A stretch of 64,000 bases of DNA, from NCBI GenBank assembly GCA_001599595.1, contig BCHH01000008.1, forward strand, positions 2,532,650-2,596,649, written 5' to 3'. Source of the DNA: Beverwykella pulmonaria (Eukaryota; Ascomycota; Dothideomycetes; Pleosporales; Melanommataceae). The notes under the pieces are model-generated. The model had not been told where the DNA came from and did no database searches. It was given only the letters and a program-made list of their open reading frames with translations. A program made the translations under genes and the position numbers. Shown here one piece after another: positions 1 through 11,010 of the stretch. Each line of letters starts with the position of its first letter. Positions within the stretch are counted from its first letter, which is position 1.

Positions 1-315
1 ATGAGAATTTGCGGCCTGCTCGAGTGCCTCGATCCCTAGAGATGGTGAGTATTGACTTCTTTTGGGTCTTCAATTCACAGGTTCCTTAAGATTTACATAC
101 GACGTCCCGTGATGTACACCTTGGCGCCTGTATCCCATTGGTCAGCATTTGTTCCACGTCATGACTACACAACCCCCGAACAAAACCCTCATACCATTAG
201 CAGCCAGAGCTTGCGATGCCATCAGTCCAATGCCTGACCCTCCTCCAGTGACAACGCAGACATAGTCCTTGACTGAGAATAGTTTCTCTACGTGTAAATC
301 GGATGTAGAAGCCAT
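1..315 (-). CDS. Short-chain dehydrogenase/reductase, N-terminal part (runs off the left edge)
   Basis: This is the first ~60 residues of an SDR oxidoreductase on the minus strand. Start ATG is at 315-313; exons are 195-315, 101-127 and 1-35, joined by GTATGA/ACAG and GTATGT/CTAG introns of 67 and 65 nt, and the frame stays open throughout. Residues ~21-30 read VVTGGGSGIG, the Rossmann TGxxxGxG cofactor loop, followed by a Gly-Ala-Lys-Val-Tyr-Ile-Thr-Gly-Arg-Arg stretch typical of NADP(H)-binding classical SDRs. The catalytic Ser, Tyr and Lys lie outside the window, so the substrate cannot be stated. Domain assignment is secure; the specific enzyme is unknown. Confidence 0.85.
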
Positions 316-1301
316 GTTGCGGTGATTGAAAGACGTTTGTTTGTTTCAAAAAAAGGAAAAAAAGAAGACATAAATGACGGATGATGGGGATGTAGGCGGC
401 GGACAGGAATTGGGACATTGCAAAAGTGAAAAACCCATGAATGAGCCAGAATGACGTACTCACTGCAACAGGGACTAGTCCCTATGTTCGCTAGCGTCTC
501 GCTTCGCTGGAGGTTACAGTACTATTCTGTAGCGCCATCACGTGACCTCGAAACACGATTTCAGCATCTGTTACCTCCAGCACCTCCCACAGTCCAGTTT
601 TAAGATGCCACCATCGACATCTCGATGTTGCGAATGCTAGCGCCGCTGTCATCTGGAGGTTCCGGTACACCCACTTAGTACACTGCGGTTCTACGACGCT
701 TCGGGCACTCTCGTTGCTTGTTATTTGTGTGCGATTAACAGAAGAGACACGACGTGCGAAGTGGGGTCGACCATCCTGACTGCAAGCCGGTCATGTCATG
801 GATCATGTTTCCACGCAGTTTCTCTAACCAAAAAAGTTTTATTTCGCTATTGAATGGTCCGCTTCCCTTCTTTTCAAGTCACCCTGTTTTTCCTTCTTCA
901 AATGGGTGGCTCTCGGACCGAGCTGCACGTGTTTACTGTTGTGCGCGATTGTGAGAGCCAGTCGCGAGGCTGAACCGACGCCTCAGTTCTTGATTCCATC
1001 CCGCGTTCGTCTCGCAAATCATATGCCTCCACCCCCTGTGATTGACACGGATTCGCCACAGTAGCTGAACGCCACGTGAACGCCTATAGGCGCCTGTGAA
1101 ATTGAACCTTGAGACTATCCTTCGTATCAGCGATGGTGCCATGGCGAAACGATAGTCTTGGACGGCTAATCTAAAGTCGAAAACTTAATCAAACGTCCGC
1201 CGCTTTTGTCGCATTTGACTTTTTGTCTCTGTTCTTGCTCCCAATCAGTAGTTTCTGAGCGCTGGGTTTCCACAGAGCTATTCGGTTCAAATCAGCCCAG
1301 C
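316..1301. other. Intergenic, divergent promoter region
   Basis: This lies between the truncated SDR (minus) and the CFEM gene (plus), so it should hold both promoters. Short ORFs here have no recognisable domain or gene-like intron structure. I see no RNA gene or repeat. Confidence 0.5.
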
Positions 1302-2336
1302 ATGCGCGTGTCAATACTCCTCGCCCTTGTCATCTCAACCGCAATTGAATATGGCGCGACTGAAACCTTGCCCTCGTGCGCGGTATGTCCATGTGTACCT
1401 TCGTCTCACATTGCGATTGCTGATACACCGTGCTAGAAAGTCTGCGTGGGCAAGACGAAGACGAAATGTAAACCCACAGACTTTATTTGCGCCTGCTCTG
1501 CTGATAACTATATACCCCGCTTAATGGATTGTGTTAGAGGTGGTTGTGAGGTGAAGGATATAGACCAGACGAAGAGCTTTTTGTCGGATTTGTGTTTATG
1601 TACACGCCCTTTCATCCAGTCTTCCCCATTCCACCCTCATACCGTCCAGACACTGTCTAACAGCAACCCAATAGCCGTTGGAACCCCCATCGTCTTCGCC
1701 CTACCACCCAAGCAACCCTCGCAACTCGAACTCCGCGCGGACGAGAAACGACAAATCGCAAGCGAGGTTACTAACCTCCCTACCTTGATCACTAACCTCC
1801 CTACCGCGATCACCATCCTCGATCCTACTCGCAACCCCCCTGCTACATCGGCAATCCAATCGACGTCCATCTCCAACAGCGCCACAACAACGCTGGGATC
1901 GACATCCACACCATTAAACACAGGCCAGGCACAAACAACCGCCCCTTCCTCCACAAACAATCCGGGTGGAAGTAGCGGTCTTTCTACAGGCGCAAAAATC
2001 GGGCTCGGCATCGGCATCCCGCTCGGCGTGCTGATCGTCGCGGGTTTGGTATTTGCAGCGTTCTGGCTGGGAAGGAAGTCTAGCAAACGGAAAGAAGAAA
2101 CTGGGGGTATAGATCACAATCTGAGTGGTGGGCAGAAGCCTCCAGATATGACGAGCGCTGGTGATGGTATGGGTATGGTTGCCCAGGCCCCGGCAGAGTT
2201 GGATGGAACAATGTACATAGGTAGTGAGTTACCAACGAAGGGGAATACGGCGGAGATGGAGGGGCCTGCGCCAGTTGGGGGATATGAGGGTTGGGGAGCG
2301 GGACATCAGCTGGGAGGAGAGCAGGGGAAGAGTTGA
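1302..2336 (+). CDS. CFEM-domain protein with one transmembrane segment
   Basis: The model joins 1302-1382 and 1437-2336 across a 54-nt GTATGT...CTAG intron, giving about 326 residues. Residues 1-19 are a hydrophobic signal peptide. Residues ~21-80 hold eight cysteines in CFEM spacing, including CKPTDFICAC and CVRGGC, with the Asp that in characterised CFEM proteins can contact haem iron. A Thr/Ser/Pro-rich stalk follows (~110-210), then one ~23-residue hydrophobic helix and a basic stop-transfer (RKSSKRK) with a Gly-rich cytoplasmic tail. The topology is a type-I plasma-membrane protein rather than the more common GPI-anchored form. CFEM proteins act in haem/iron uptake, adhesion or host interaction; the role here is unknown. 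A further small intron within the stalk or tail cannot be excluded. Confidence 0.85.
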
Positions 2337-2536
2337 TTGGGATGGTAGGGAACTGGACTGCCGGTTGAGATACATATGGCGTTTTGGAGTCGGTTTCTTC
2401 TCTCTAACACCAAGGATAATGACGGCTCACTTGTGCTTTACGTTAATACAGAGCTTAAATACAGGGATCTAGGTTAGGCACCTCTTCTTTCAAATACCAA
2501 CCTAACTCCCCAATATTACTCCTAATTCCCAATACC

Positions 2537-2587
2537 TGTAACGGCGCAGGTCCGTCTTGTGATGGAACGATTGTTTGTATCGTTACA
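2537..2587 (+). repeat. Left 51-bp LTR-like terminal repeat
   Basis: It begins TGTAAC and ends GTTACA, and differs from the copy at 3895-3945 at four positions. The 5-bp ATACC target duplication lies immediately to its left. Confidence 0.8.
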
Positions 2588-2990
2588 CTACCCCCCCTCC
2601 TGGTAGGCAAATAGTCCCGTATTTGCGAGGTCCGAACAAAGGAATCAGTGGTGAATGAACAGTTAGTATAAAGCTGTTGTCTGGTCAATGCTTTGTTGTT
2701 TGGTGAAAGGATCAAGACAACCACCATACAATTGCTTTCACCCAGTTTTCCTCTCCAAATAGGGTACTTGTTGATAGGTGAATGCGGGGCTCATGTTTCT
2801 CGAGGTGAAAGAGAAATTATTTTGTTGTTGTCGGAGGCAACCACCATTTTTCTCCAGTATATCAACAATCGTGCCTTCCTATTTTCTTTTCTTGCTCGGC
2901 CCATCACACATTTCTCTTGCGTACGTACGTTTTGTCTGTTTACCATTGTTGTTGGTTTAGTATCGTTGACCTGTATCGTAGCTTTACAAA

Positions 2991-3010
2991 CACACACACA
3001 CACACACACA
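2991..3010 (+). repeat. (CA)10 microsatellite
   Basis: Ten uninterrupted CA units end exactly at the A of the proposed start codon of the gag-like gene, so length changes would alter its leader directly. Confidence 0.9.
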
Positions 3011-3700
3011 TGCCACTCCGCGCGCCCCCTGGGGCTTCTACCTTGGCCTTTCGGATCATTTGCCTTCGGGCCTGCCGCGCGTTCGCGCGCGGCACGGCCG
3101 TACAATACGGTTTTGGGCGTCTGGGCTCGAACAAGTGCCAGTACTGCACTTCCAAGAACGAGAAGTGCAACCCTGTAAGATCTTATAATAAACCAAATCA
3201 CTGGTGATTCGGTAGGCGTGACAGTGTTGTTGACGTAGTTGTAGGTTCCCTCCTATTGTGATGATGAGTTCGTGGCCCTCCGGGGTGCTTTGGAGGTGTG
3301 GGAGGCGGCGGAGGAGGGTGAGGAGAAGGAAACCGCGTTCGGTGCCGTTCAGGCGACTGCCTGGAACCTGGCGTTGGTCGCCCAGGCTGTGAGGCGTCAG
3401 GAGGCCAAGCTTCCTGTAGCTGACGTTCAGGTGGCTTTGTTCCATTTGAACACTCAGTTGCTCCAGAGGGTTACCTCTCTGGAGACGCTTGTATCATCGC
3501 TGCGCGATGATATTGGTAGGCTTTCAGGCGGTGCCGGACAAGGGGGTTCTGGGGGTGTTCGGGGTGGTCGGGGTTCGTTACGCGGCTGGGTTGCTTTACC
3601 CTTCTGGCCGGCGCGATTTCCAGACCTGGTGGGGGGGCCTGAGGTTGGTTGGGAGTCGGACATCGACTTTTCCGAAGGCAATCCTGATCGCAGAGGATAG
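3010..3700 (+). CDS. Gag-like Cys-knuckle protein of the LTR element
   Basis: Exons 3010-3174 and 3245-3700 are joined by a 70-nt GTAAGA...GTAG intron and encode 206 residues. Before the junction is a Cys motif, CQYCTSKNEKC (C-x2-C-x6-C). Splicing restores the run KCNPVP across the junction, a pattern I recognise from small gag-like proteins dispersed in ascomycete genomes. After it comes an Ala/Glu/Leu-rich heptad region (~60-130) able to form a coiled coil, then a Gly-rich and acidic tail. The protein sits between two LTR-like repeats and is probably the structural protein packaging element RNA; that role is inference. The start at 3010 follows a CA repeat directly and is the least certain part. 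Confidence 0.6.
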
Positions 3701-3894
3701 GAAGTTCCAAACCTAAAGGCTTCGGTCGATCAGAGGTCTCGGGGATCTGATCTATAACTGAATGATTCGATGTGACGGTGTATGAGTATCACGACCGAAT
3801 TGGACGCGTGTCGGGGCTTGGACGTAATCAAACAAACAATTTTTGCGATATTATTAAGAGGCAGTCACCGGCTGTCGTGAGCTTTTCAATATAA

Positions 3895-3945
3895 TGTAAC
3901 GGCGCAGGCCGGTCATGTGATGGAACGACTGTTTGTATCGTTACA
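3895..3945 (+). repeat. Right 51-bp LTR-like terminal repeat
   Basis: This is the partner of 2537-2587 with the same TGTAAC and GTTACA ends. It is followed directly by the second ATACC target-site copy at 3946-3950. No clear polypurine tract precedes it. Confidence 0.8.
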
Positions 3946-3950
3946 ATACC

Positions 3951-5785
3951 TCCCCCACACCTTCTAAGATAGGTTGGAACGTGACTTGTTTGACCACATA
4001 CAGGTCTTCTGCCCCAAGCTTAACAATCGGTCCCATAAATGGAAGGCAAATCTGACTGCAGCTAAAATAACCCTCCTCCAGCGGCCCACTCGTATTGCAA
4101 AACACTATTCCAGCATTTTTCTTAGAGGATCTGGCAAGAATAATGCTGTTTATAAAAGTGGATTCACGGAGGGGGTTATGAGAGAGACGCGCGCGAACAC
4201 AGTCCAGCAATTTCCGGAATCTGGCAGTGAAAATTATACATGCACCCTGCCTGATAAGGACATGAAAGGCTTCGGGGAATGCAAGATCCTAGCAGATTAG
4301 CAAGCAGATCTTGGTAAATCCTTGCGTATCGAAAACCTCGTGAGCCGTTCCTCTTGTGAAAGATTGTGCCTCGTTGCCCTAGAGGTTAATTTTCGCGTAT
4401 CCCAATTTGATTACCCTGTTTTGGTCGATGTGATATGTTGTATTGCGGTAGTGAGTAACAGTGCTGTTCCTGTTGAAGACAGGTTCGCTCACGCTGACTG
4501 CGACGATATTTACGGAGAGTTCTTGCATTTTTCAAACACGGTAGAGACCAGTAAAGTGACATAGCAAATCAGATCTATGAAACCCATTCTTGGAAGTTCC
4601 TACACGTTCCCCACGTACGCCTCGTCGAACTGTGCTCCTTTTCCCACAGTCGCCGTTGGACCTGATGCAAAGCCTAACGCCATTTCAGGGGAGAAAACAA
4701 TACCAGGCCATCTTGGACCGTTTGTCTGGTGATCCTCTCTGTAATTGGGAACCTGGCGTACTGGAAGGTGGTATGTAAAGATACCCTTGAGTAATCTTTG
4801 CATCGCACAGGATTGGGCGGGCTATGGTTACCTTGATTTGACGAGATAAGTTTGATAATGCTTTCCTACCATTTGTGGACTGTTAGAATACTGATGAATG
4901 TGGACCCTAGGTGTGAACGTTCTGTCCGTGCGTGCATCGGAAATGTACATTTAATGCTTGTGGGTGGAATTGCATTGCAACACTCATTTCAACTTCATGT
5001 TCGTCATTCAGGTAAGTTTAACTCACCCTGTGGTCTTCCAATCCAGCGACCATGACGAAATCTCGCTGATACCGTAGTACACATACACGCCTGAATCGTT
5101 ACCTTCCACCATACGCTCTAACGTTATCGGTCTGTGTGCTATGGTAGGTTATATATGTGGGATGGTGGCCTCGTCATCTCCCCGCAGAATGGGTTAAATG
5201 CACAAATGCTAGTCCTTGTACGTAGGGCTTTTTTTTTTTGGTTATTGGGGGTGATTATATCTGCCCTTCCGTTTGAGACGGCGAACCAAGCTTCAATATA
5301 AGGGAGGGAGACAGTAATACAGAAGCACAAGACCAAATGTTTCCTCTTAGATAATATTTTGTGGATTCTGCATGCTTTCGCACTCAAATGATAACTTCCA
5401 CAAGGCATATATACAAACAGCGCATGCATATCAAACGTAGACGAACGGGACAAGAAAGCTAGAGTCACTTCGAAGACATCAAGCACATCCCGTTATATCA
5501 CATGCACACATGGAAGGATCAACCTATATTTGGATATCGATTACTCAAATTTACGCAAAGCCGGCATATCTCGGCGTAAAGATACATGCAGTGTACCCAT
5601 CCAGGAAAGCGATAGGAAAAGACGATCATTTTAAGCCCCAACACACCCATAGGTGAAAATTAAGGGGACATGCCCTTTCACGCCGATTCCATCCGCAGCC
5701 CGTCAAACGAAAATGCAACCAATGTAACACGAGCACCGACGCAATGCAAAGAGCCGCTCAGTCATCGAGTAAGTTCGTAAAGCCA
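3951..5785. other. Intergenic, no supported gene
   Basis: About 1.8 kb between the LTR element and the 3' end of the R3H-SUZ gene. Small ORFs on both strands show no domain, signal peptide or splice pattern that I recognise. The part next to 5786 is likely 3' UTR of the minus-strand gene. Confidence 0.45.
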
Positions 5786-8556
5786 TTATGAGGAGTTGTT
5801 ATTTGGCATGCTGAGACCAGCACCGCCCCTGATCATCGATGTATTGGCCAAATATCCAGGAGTTGCATTATTTGGGATTCGTGGAACAGACGCCAGGTTA
5901 TTGCTAGGGAGATTGAACTTTGGAGGCAGCGGCTGTGCTGGTGGTGGTGGCCTTGGGGGAAGGTGAGATGGCGTTCCCCACTTGGCAATACTGCTCTGCG
6001 CCGGGACCGAAGACGTGCTGGATTGGGAAGAGCTCGTGTGAGTTGCTGCCATTTGCGACGACGCAACCTGGGGATTTGGAGAAAATGTTGGATTGTTTGG
6101 CTTGGCGGGAACAGAATTGCTACTGTGCATACTTTGAGGTGAACCAAATGCTTGTGTATATGCAACCGGAGGGCTCGGCCGCACCATCTGACTAGCCGCT
6201 GGCATTTGGTAATTTCCATATCCATTCATGCCTTGCGTTGGTCCTGGCGACATATTTGGTTGCATTTGAAATGGTGCATTACGCGTACCTGGTATAAAAG
6301 CCTGGCTTTGTGGATTGAACTGTTGCCGATTGAAGCTCCCAGGGAGGGGATGTTGATTGCGATTTGGCTTACCATTGTAGGGAGAGGCTGGGAATTGTCC
6401 GTAAGCGTACGATCCAGGCACTGGGCCTTGATTGGGAGCAGACATGGGCCGATTTCCGGGGCCGTTCTGGGCGTAAAGTGGTTGGGCCATAGGATATGAA
6501 GGCTGTTGATTCATTTGTGGCCAACCTGAATTGATGGGCATAGGCTGAGGTTGAGGCTGAAACGTTTCTTGGTAGGATGCCATAGACGGATTCGCCATCT
6601 TCGGGGTCACCTGTGATGGCATCGCTGCTGACTGGAATGACTGCATACCTCGTTGGAAATCGGTGGATAAGTCGTACCCATTCTGCACGGAAGGATAAGT
6701 GGGATAAGCCATGGGAGCGGTTGGAGGCTGATACTGCGGGCTGGACCATCCGTAGGAAGGTTGCGCATCCGGCGGCATCATCGCCGGATATCCGTTGTTG
6801 TACGTTGGCGGAGGTGAGACATTTGCGTTCATTCCGGGATATTGAGGGTTTTGCATCGGTCCAGGGAAACCCCCATAGTAGACTGCATTGTCCCCGCCGT
6901 AGCTAGGAACGGCATACTGCTGTGGGTAGTAGGCATTGAAGCGGGAACGGGCTTCGAATCCGTCATCGTCGTAATTGCGCTGCTTCTTGTTCTTCTTCTT
7001 GCCAGAAGCGGAGCTTGATCTTGACGTATCCTTCTCTTCACCAGATCCAATAGCTTCGGTCGACTCACTCTCCCCATTCTCGGAGTTACCGAAGATTCGT
7101 TGTCGAGCTTCTCGATACCTAGCCTCTCGCTCTTCTCGGGTAAGCGCAGACTTGTCTTTACCGTCGGTCTCATCGTTTCCACCATCGCTTCCACTCGTGC
7201 CACCCACCTCGGACGTAGTCTTGGAAGGGTTCTCAGAGTTCGCCGTTGTGTTAGTTCCGGATTTATCGTCTCCACGGCGCATGATCTTACGTGCGGGGAG
7301 ATCGACCGGGGGTGTGCTAGCATTCTTCGAGGAGACAGGTAGCCCTGACAGAGGAGGAGGGCTACGAGGTGGTCAGTACAACACGGGAAATAATTATTGT
7401 AATTTGCTTACATTCTGCAATACGGGGTTCTGGTAATTTTAACTCCAGTCAATGTGGTGTCAACAACGTGACCAAGCAAGTAGTAGTCCGCAAGCCGATG
7501 TGCAAGCATCCTGTAGAATGTGTTGAAGTTGGGTAGAGACAGTTCATTCTCGCTATGCACTATTAGCATCTATTGTGGTGATTGGGGATTGTCATTTGCG
7601 ACTTACCGAGAATCTTTGATGAAATCAATGAAATCCTGCTCGATTTTCAGTACAAATAGACGATCGCGCGGGGATTCCAACGCCTCGATGAGTTTTTCAT
7701 CAGGAATAGCCGGTAAGTTTTGCGGACCGGCCACCGTTTGCATGCCATTGATACCGTTCGGTGGCTGATTGGGGTCATAAAGCGTATGCGGGCTATTGGC
7801 ATTGACGATTGGAAATCTCCCAGGCGGAGCAGCACCCCGGCGAGGGAGTGGGCCTATGACTGCGATTTCATGTAATTGGTCGCTGAAGGCACGAGCAACG
7901 CCACTATCAGACCCGACTCGAGAGTCAGCAGCAACCGAATCTGGTGGAGAAGCGACGTCTTCCTCTTCAACGGCTCTCAAGCTGGCGCTGTCGTCTGGCC
8001 GAATCGATTCTTTCTCGTCCAGGGCAAAGGTGGTCGCGGATGCAATGCTCTTGCCGTCAAGGCTCGGTGGTTTGGCCGAGCCATCAGACGATGACAGCTG
8101 CGTAGTACTATCCTCCGCAGCCGGGGATTTGACCAATGCGATTGCTGGGCGTGACTTCTCTGACTCATCCTCTTTGGAGCCTGGTTGGAAGGCAACTTGT
8201 TGGCCGGTAGTGTTGGCCCACTGTCCGGTTCGGGTAGCCATATTACCAACGTTTTCCTTCTCCTTCGTGATTTTCTCCTCCATGTCTTCAACACGCACCT
8301 GTGGTGCATCACATTTGCTAGGTGGAGACGAGTTGGGGCCTTGCAAATGAACTGTGGGATGTGGAGGCGTAACGGGCGATTTGACTGTGGGTGGTAGCTC
8401 CTTGGAATGTGAAGGTTTGTAACCAGACGCTGCAACCTGTAGAAGGAAGGGTGAGCCGAATGAGCGCACGACGGATGGCTGGAATAGAGAACTTACCTTG
8501 GCAAACGACAGCTTCGCCTGAGACTGCTCCATAGGCACCGAGGACGTGGACGTCAT
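5786..8556 (-). CDS. R3H and SUZ domain RNA-binding protein
   Basis: Four minus-strand exons (8497-8556, 7607-8436, 7412-7552, 5786-7361) close to exactly 868 codons plus stop. Residues ~265-345 form an R3H single-strand nucleic-acid-binding domain: EQDFIDFIKDSR, then RMLAHRLADYY with the conserved Arg and His, then the ITRTPYCR edge that leads into SUZ in this family. A SUZ segment follows at ~390-415 (LTREEREARYREARQRIFG). The rest is disordered: an acidic/Ser-rich N-terminus and a Pro/Gln/Asn/Tyr-rich C-terminus like mRNP-granule proteins. Relatives include animal R3HDM1/2 and ARPP21 and yeast Rbs1, cytoplasmic mRNA-binding factors. The start at 8556 was preferred to an in-frame ATG at 8589 because MTSTSS is followed by a clean 60-nt intron. 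Confidence 0.85.
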
Positions 8557-9390
8557 TGTGAGGATGAGGATTGCAGAGGCGCTGTTCAAATAAGAATCAA
8601 GACGCGATGCAGATGGCTTCAGCGTCTATGTGAGACTGGCTATCGGTCTAGGCGAGGCAGATTGGGGAGATTGGGGAATGTGCTTGGCAGGCACTTTTGC
8701 AATCGAAACGGCAAATGCCCTACCTTTTAGGTTTGTGAAGAGGAAGAATTCACCAAGCTGAACGCCGCAAAGCCGCAAATTGAGGTGGGCCGTGGACCGC
8801 CAAAGGAAGGAACCAGGTCGAAGTGATGGACGGTATCTCAGGAAATAGGGTGCTCAAGGAAAGTCGAAGATACCAGGGCCAGAGAGCTGGACATGATGGA
8901 GTTTCGGCATTCGGTCGTGAGGTGGGAATCGAGGGAGAGGTACGGGGGTGCAGCAGAGGGCCGCGACGGGCGTGCGATGGTGCGGTCGGGACGGAGCAGC
9001 CTGGCACCGCGGGCGGGGTGCACCGGAGGCAGTGAGGTGAGAGTGAATTGGCGTGCGTGCCTGTCGAGAAGAGGCAGCGCGTCGCAGCGGAGGAGGAGAT
9101 CGCGGGCGGGCGGGCTGTGGCGTGAGTGAGTGGAGGCGGCGGCCGTGGTGAGGGAGGGCGACGACGGTGAGGGTTGCTGAGGGTGCGGTGCGATTTGGTG
9201 TGCTATTTTTCCGGCCTTGGCAATGGGCCCGTGCACCTTCCAAAGTATGCGCCGGGAAGCTTCCCGAACTAGACTTTTGTGTGTCACGTGCAAGGACATT
9301 CCTAGCTGAGCTCCGGTGCCTCCCTCTTCGCATTGCAGCTGCCAGGGCTACACTTTCCTCCCCATCGATTCACCCACCACCCAACACGCC
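8557..9390. other. Bidirectional promoter region
   Basis: This separates the divergent R3H-SUZ (minus) and ZCCHC10-like (plus) genes. It is GC-rich, with long ORFs on both strands that look like compositional artefacts. It presumably holds both promoters and 5' UTRs. Confidence 0.5.
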
Positions 9391-10680
9391 ATGTATCGCG
9401 GCCCTCCGCGCTCCAAGGCTTCAGCCAGCACGCTATGCCAGAAGTGCCTAAAGAGGGGGCACTACAGCTACGAGTGTACCGTGACGACGCAACAGCGGCC
9501 CTACAAATCGCGTCCTTCTCGGACCCAGCAGCTCTTGAACCCAGACCTCAAACCGAAGCTGACGACCGAAGTGCCCAATGACTTGCTCCGAAGGCAAGCA
9601 TGGACCTTTTTGTGTTGCGTATGAGCAGAAAGTAGCTAACGTTTACCTAGGAAAGGTGTTGCCGACGAGCTGCTCGCAAAGAAAGACGAGGAACGTGGGG
9701 TCAAATCGGGGCACGTAGACGGCAAGCCTTCTCGCGGGCGCTCGCACTCTGTGTCCTCGTACTCGTCCGACTCGGTCTCGTCCATATCGACAAACCGCTC
9801 GCTGTCGAGGTCCCCACCTCCGAAGGCCCTCGACGAGAATGACGCTCCGTCATTGCGCGGCGGCAAGCAAAGGTTAGGGAAGAGAGACAGACATTCCATA
9901 TCATCAGCCTCAGACCGCTCGGAAAGCCCATATGAGATGCATGGGTCTGCAGACCGGAATACCCGGCGACGAATGAGCTCGTTCAGCCCCCCAGAGAGGG
10001 GTAGACGACGGAGCAGGTCACGCTCTCGTCGCATGGACTTTCCTCAGGACATTGGCTCATTTCAGAAGGGAGCCAAACGGCCGCACTCGAAGGGCAAAAC
10101 TAGAAGCAGGAGCAGGAGCATAAGTCACAGCAGACAAGGAGCATACCTGATGTCACACATTAGCAGAGACTCAGTGGGAAAACAGCCCGTCCGACCTTTA
10201 TCCATATCGCGGTCTCGCTCAAGGAGTTCAGGTCGCATGGACATATCTGATGAACGCTATCTGTCACGAAACGGGGTAGCAAGAGCAGGACGCAGCCCAA
10301 GGAGAGGTTTACCCCCAGCACGGCATCTGTCTACTTCTAGGTCTCGGTCGCGGAGCCCAAGGGGCCGCAGACATGGAAGAGTGCCGAGGTCAAGGTCACC
10401 TCTTGGCCCCGCTCGCAGTCCCAGTCCGTATTCTCGAAGGGCACCTCTGCGATCCCCAAGCCCCTTCCGAAGTAGAAATGGTGGCCGCGGTCGTGGTGGA
10501 ACGTATGGAGGGAGGGGCCGTGGCAGATCATACAATGGCGGTGATCGCCAATTTGAAAATGGACGACCAGAACTTGGTTCAAGGGGCGCACCGCCAGCGC
10601 CGCCGCCGCAGAAAGAGCGCAGTCTTAGTCCATACAGCAAGCGTGTGGCACTGACAAGGCAAATGCAAGGGGGTCGTTGA
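9391..10680 (+). CDS. ZCCHC10-like CCHC zinc-knuckle protein with SR-rich tail
   Basis: Exons 9391-9593 and 9651-10680 encode 410 residues. The N-terminus carries one zinc knuckle, CQKCLKRGHYSYEC (C-x2-C-x4-H-x4-C), followed by RPYKSRPSRTQQLLNP, the signature of the ZCCHC10 family. The intron begins GCAAGC and ends CTAG (GC-AG type); splicing there restores the conserved LLRRKGVADELLAKK stretch, whereas keeping it ends in a stop. The remaining ~300 residues are Arg/Ser-rich with many RSRS, SPSP and RGRGG runs, as in SR splicing factors. It is probably a nuclear RNA-binding protein linked to splicing; partner and target are unknown. Confidence 0.85.
9594..9650 (+). other. GC-AG intron of the ZCCHC10-like gene
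   Basis: The donor is AAG|GCAAGC and the acceptor TTTACCTAG. Both the reading frame and the conserved protein sequence require this junction. Confidence 0.75.
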
Positions 10681-11010
10681 TTGGGATGGGAAACAGTCAT
10701 TTGCAGCGGGACAGAGGTTGGATGGGCAAGCTGTAGTTTGTTTTGTAGTATTACATAGGTATACCCGGTGAAGGATCAACCCTTTGGTATCTGATAGTTT
10801 CCTTGCTCTGTAGCTTTCCTTCCTCGCTCTGCACCGGTGATGTAGCGCCTTCACCCCTTCCATAATTCTCTGCTGAAAACAGTCCGTAGATCCAGCTCGC
10901 TTTATGGATTGTGCATCTTGGTATTCACCAGCGGAGATACCTGCATTGTTGTATCTTGCACTGTTATGCGTCTTGAAGTGTAGTAGTTGTCTGAGAGATT
11001 GATCCGCCCT
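10681..11010. other. Convergent 3' region
   Basis: This lies between the 3' ends of the ZCCHC10-like gene (plus) and the Cwf18-like gene (minus). It is AT-richer than the genes and presumably holds both 3' UTRs and terminators. Confidence 0.5.

Larger units (their letters stand above)
2537..3945 (+). mobile_element. Small LTR-type non-autonomous element with a gag-like gene
   Basis: Two 51-bp direct repeats (2537-2587 and 3895-3945) are identical at 47 of 51 positions. Both begin TGTAACGGCGCAGG and end CGTTACA, so they have the TG...CA ends and short inverted termini of LTRs. The 1409-bp unit is flanked by a perfect 5-bp duplication, ATACC, at 2532-2536 and 3946-3950, the hallmark of integrase-mediated insertion. 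The only gene inside is an intron-containing Zn-knuckle/coiled-coil protein (3010-3700). No protease, reverse transcriptase or integrase reading frame is present, so mobility would depend on proteins supplied elsewhere. Such short LTRs resemble the TRIM/TR-GAG class described in plants; assignment of this unit to that class is inference. Confidence 0.75.

Noticed and set aside
3945..3951. Polypurine tract and tRNA primer-binding site for the LTR element
   Set aside because: I looked next to both LTR-like repeats and saw neither clearly, so they are not annotated; this weakens but does not exclude the LTR interpretation.
3974..4300. 108-codon plus ORF right of the LTR element
   Set aside because: It has no domain, no Kozak-like start context and no coding-like codon use.
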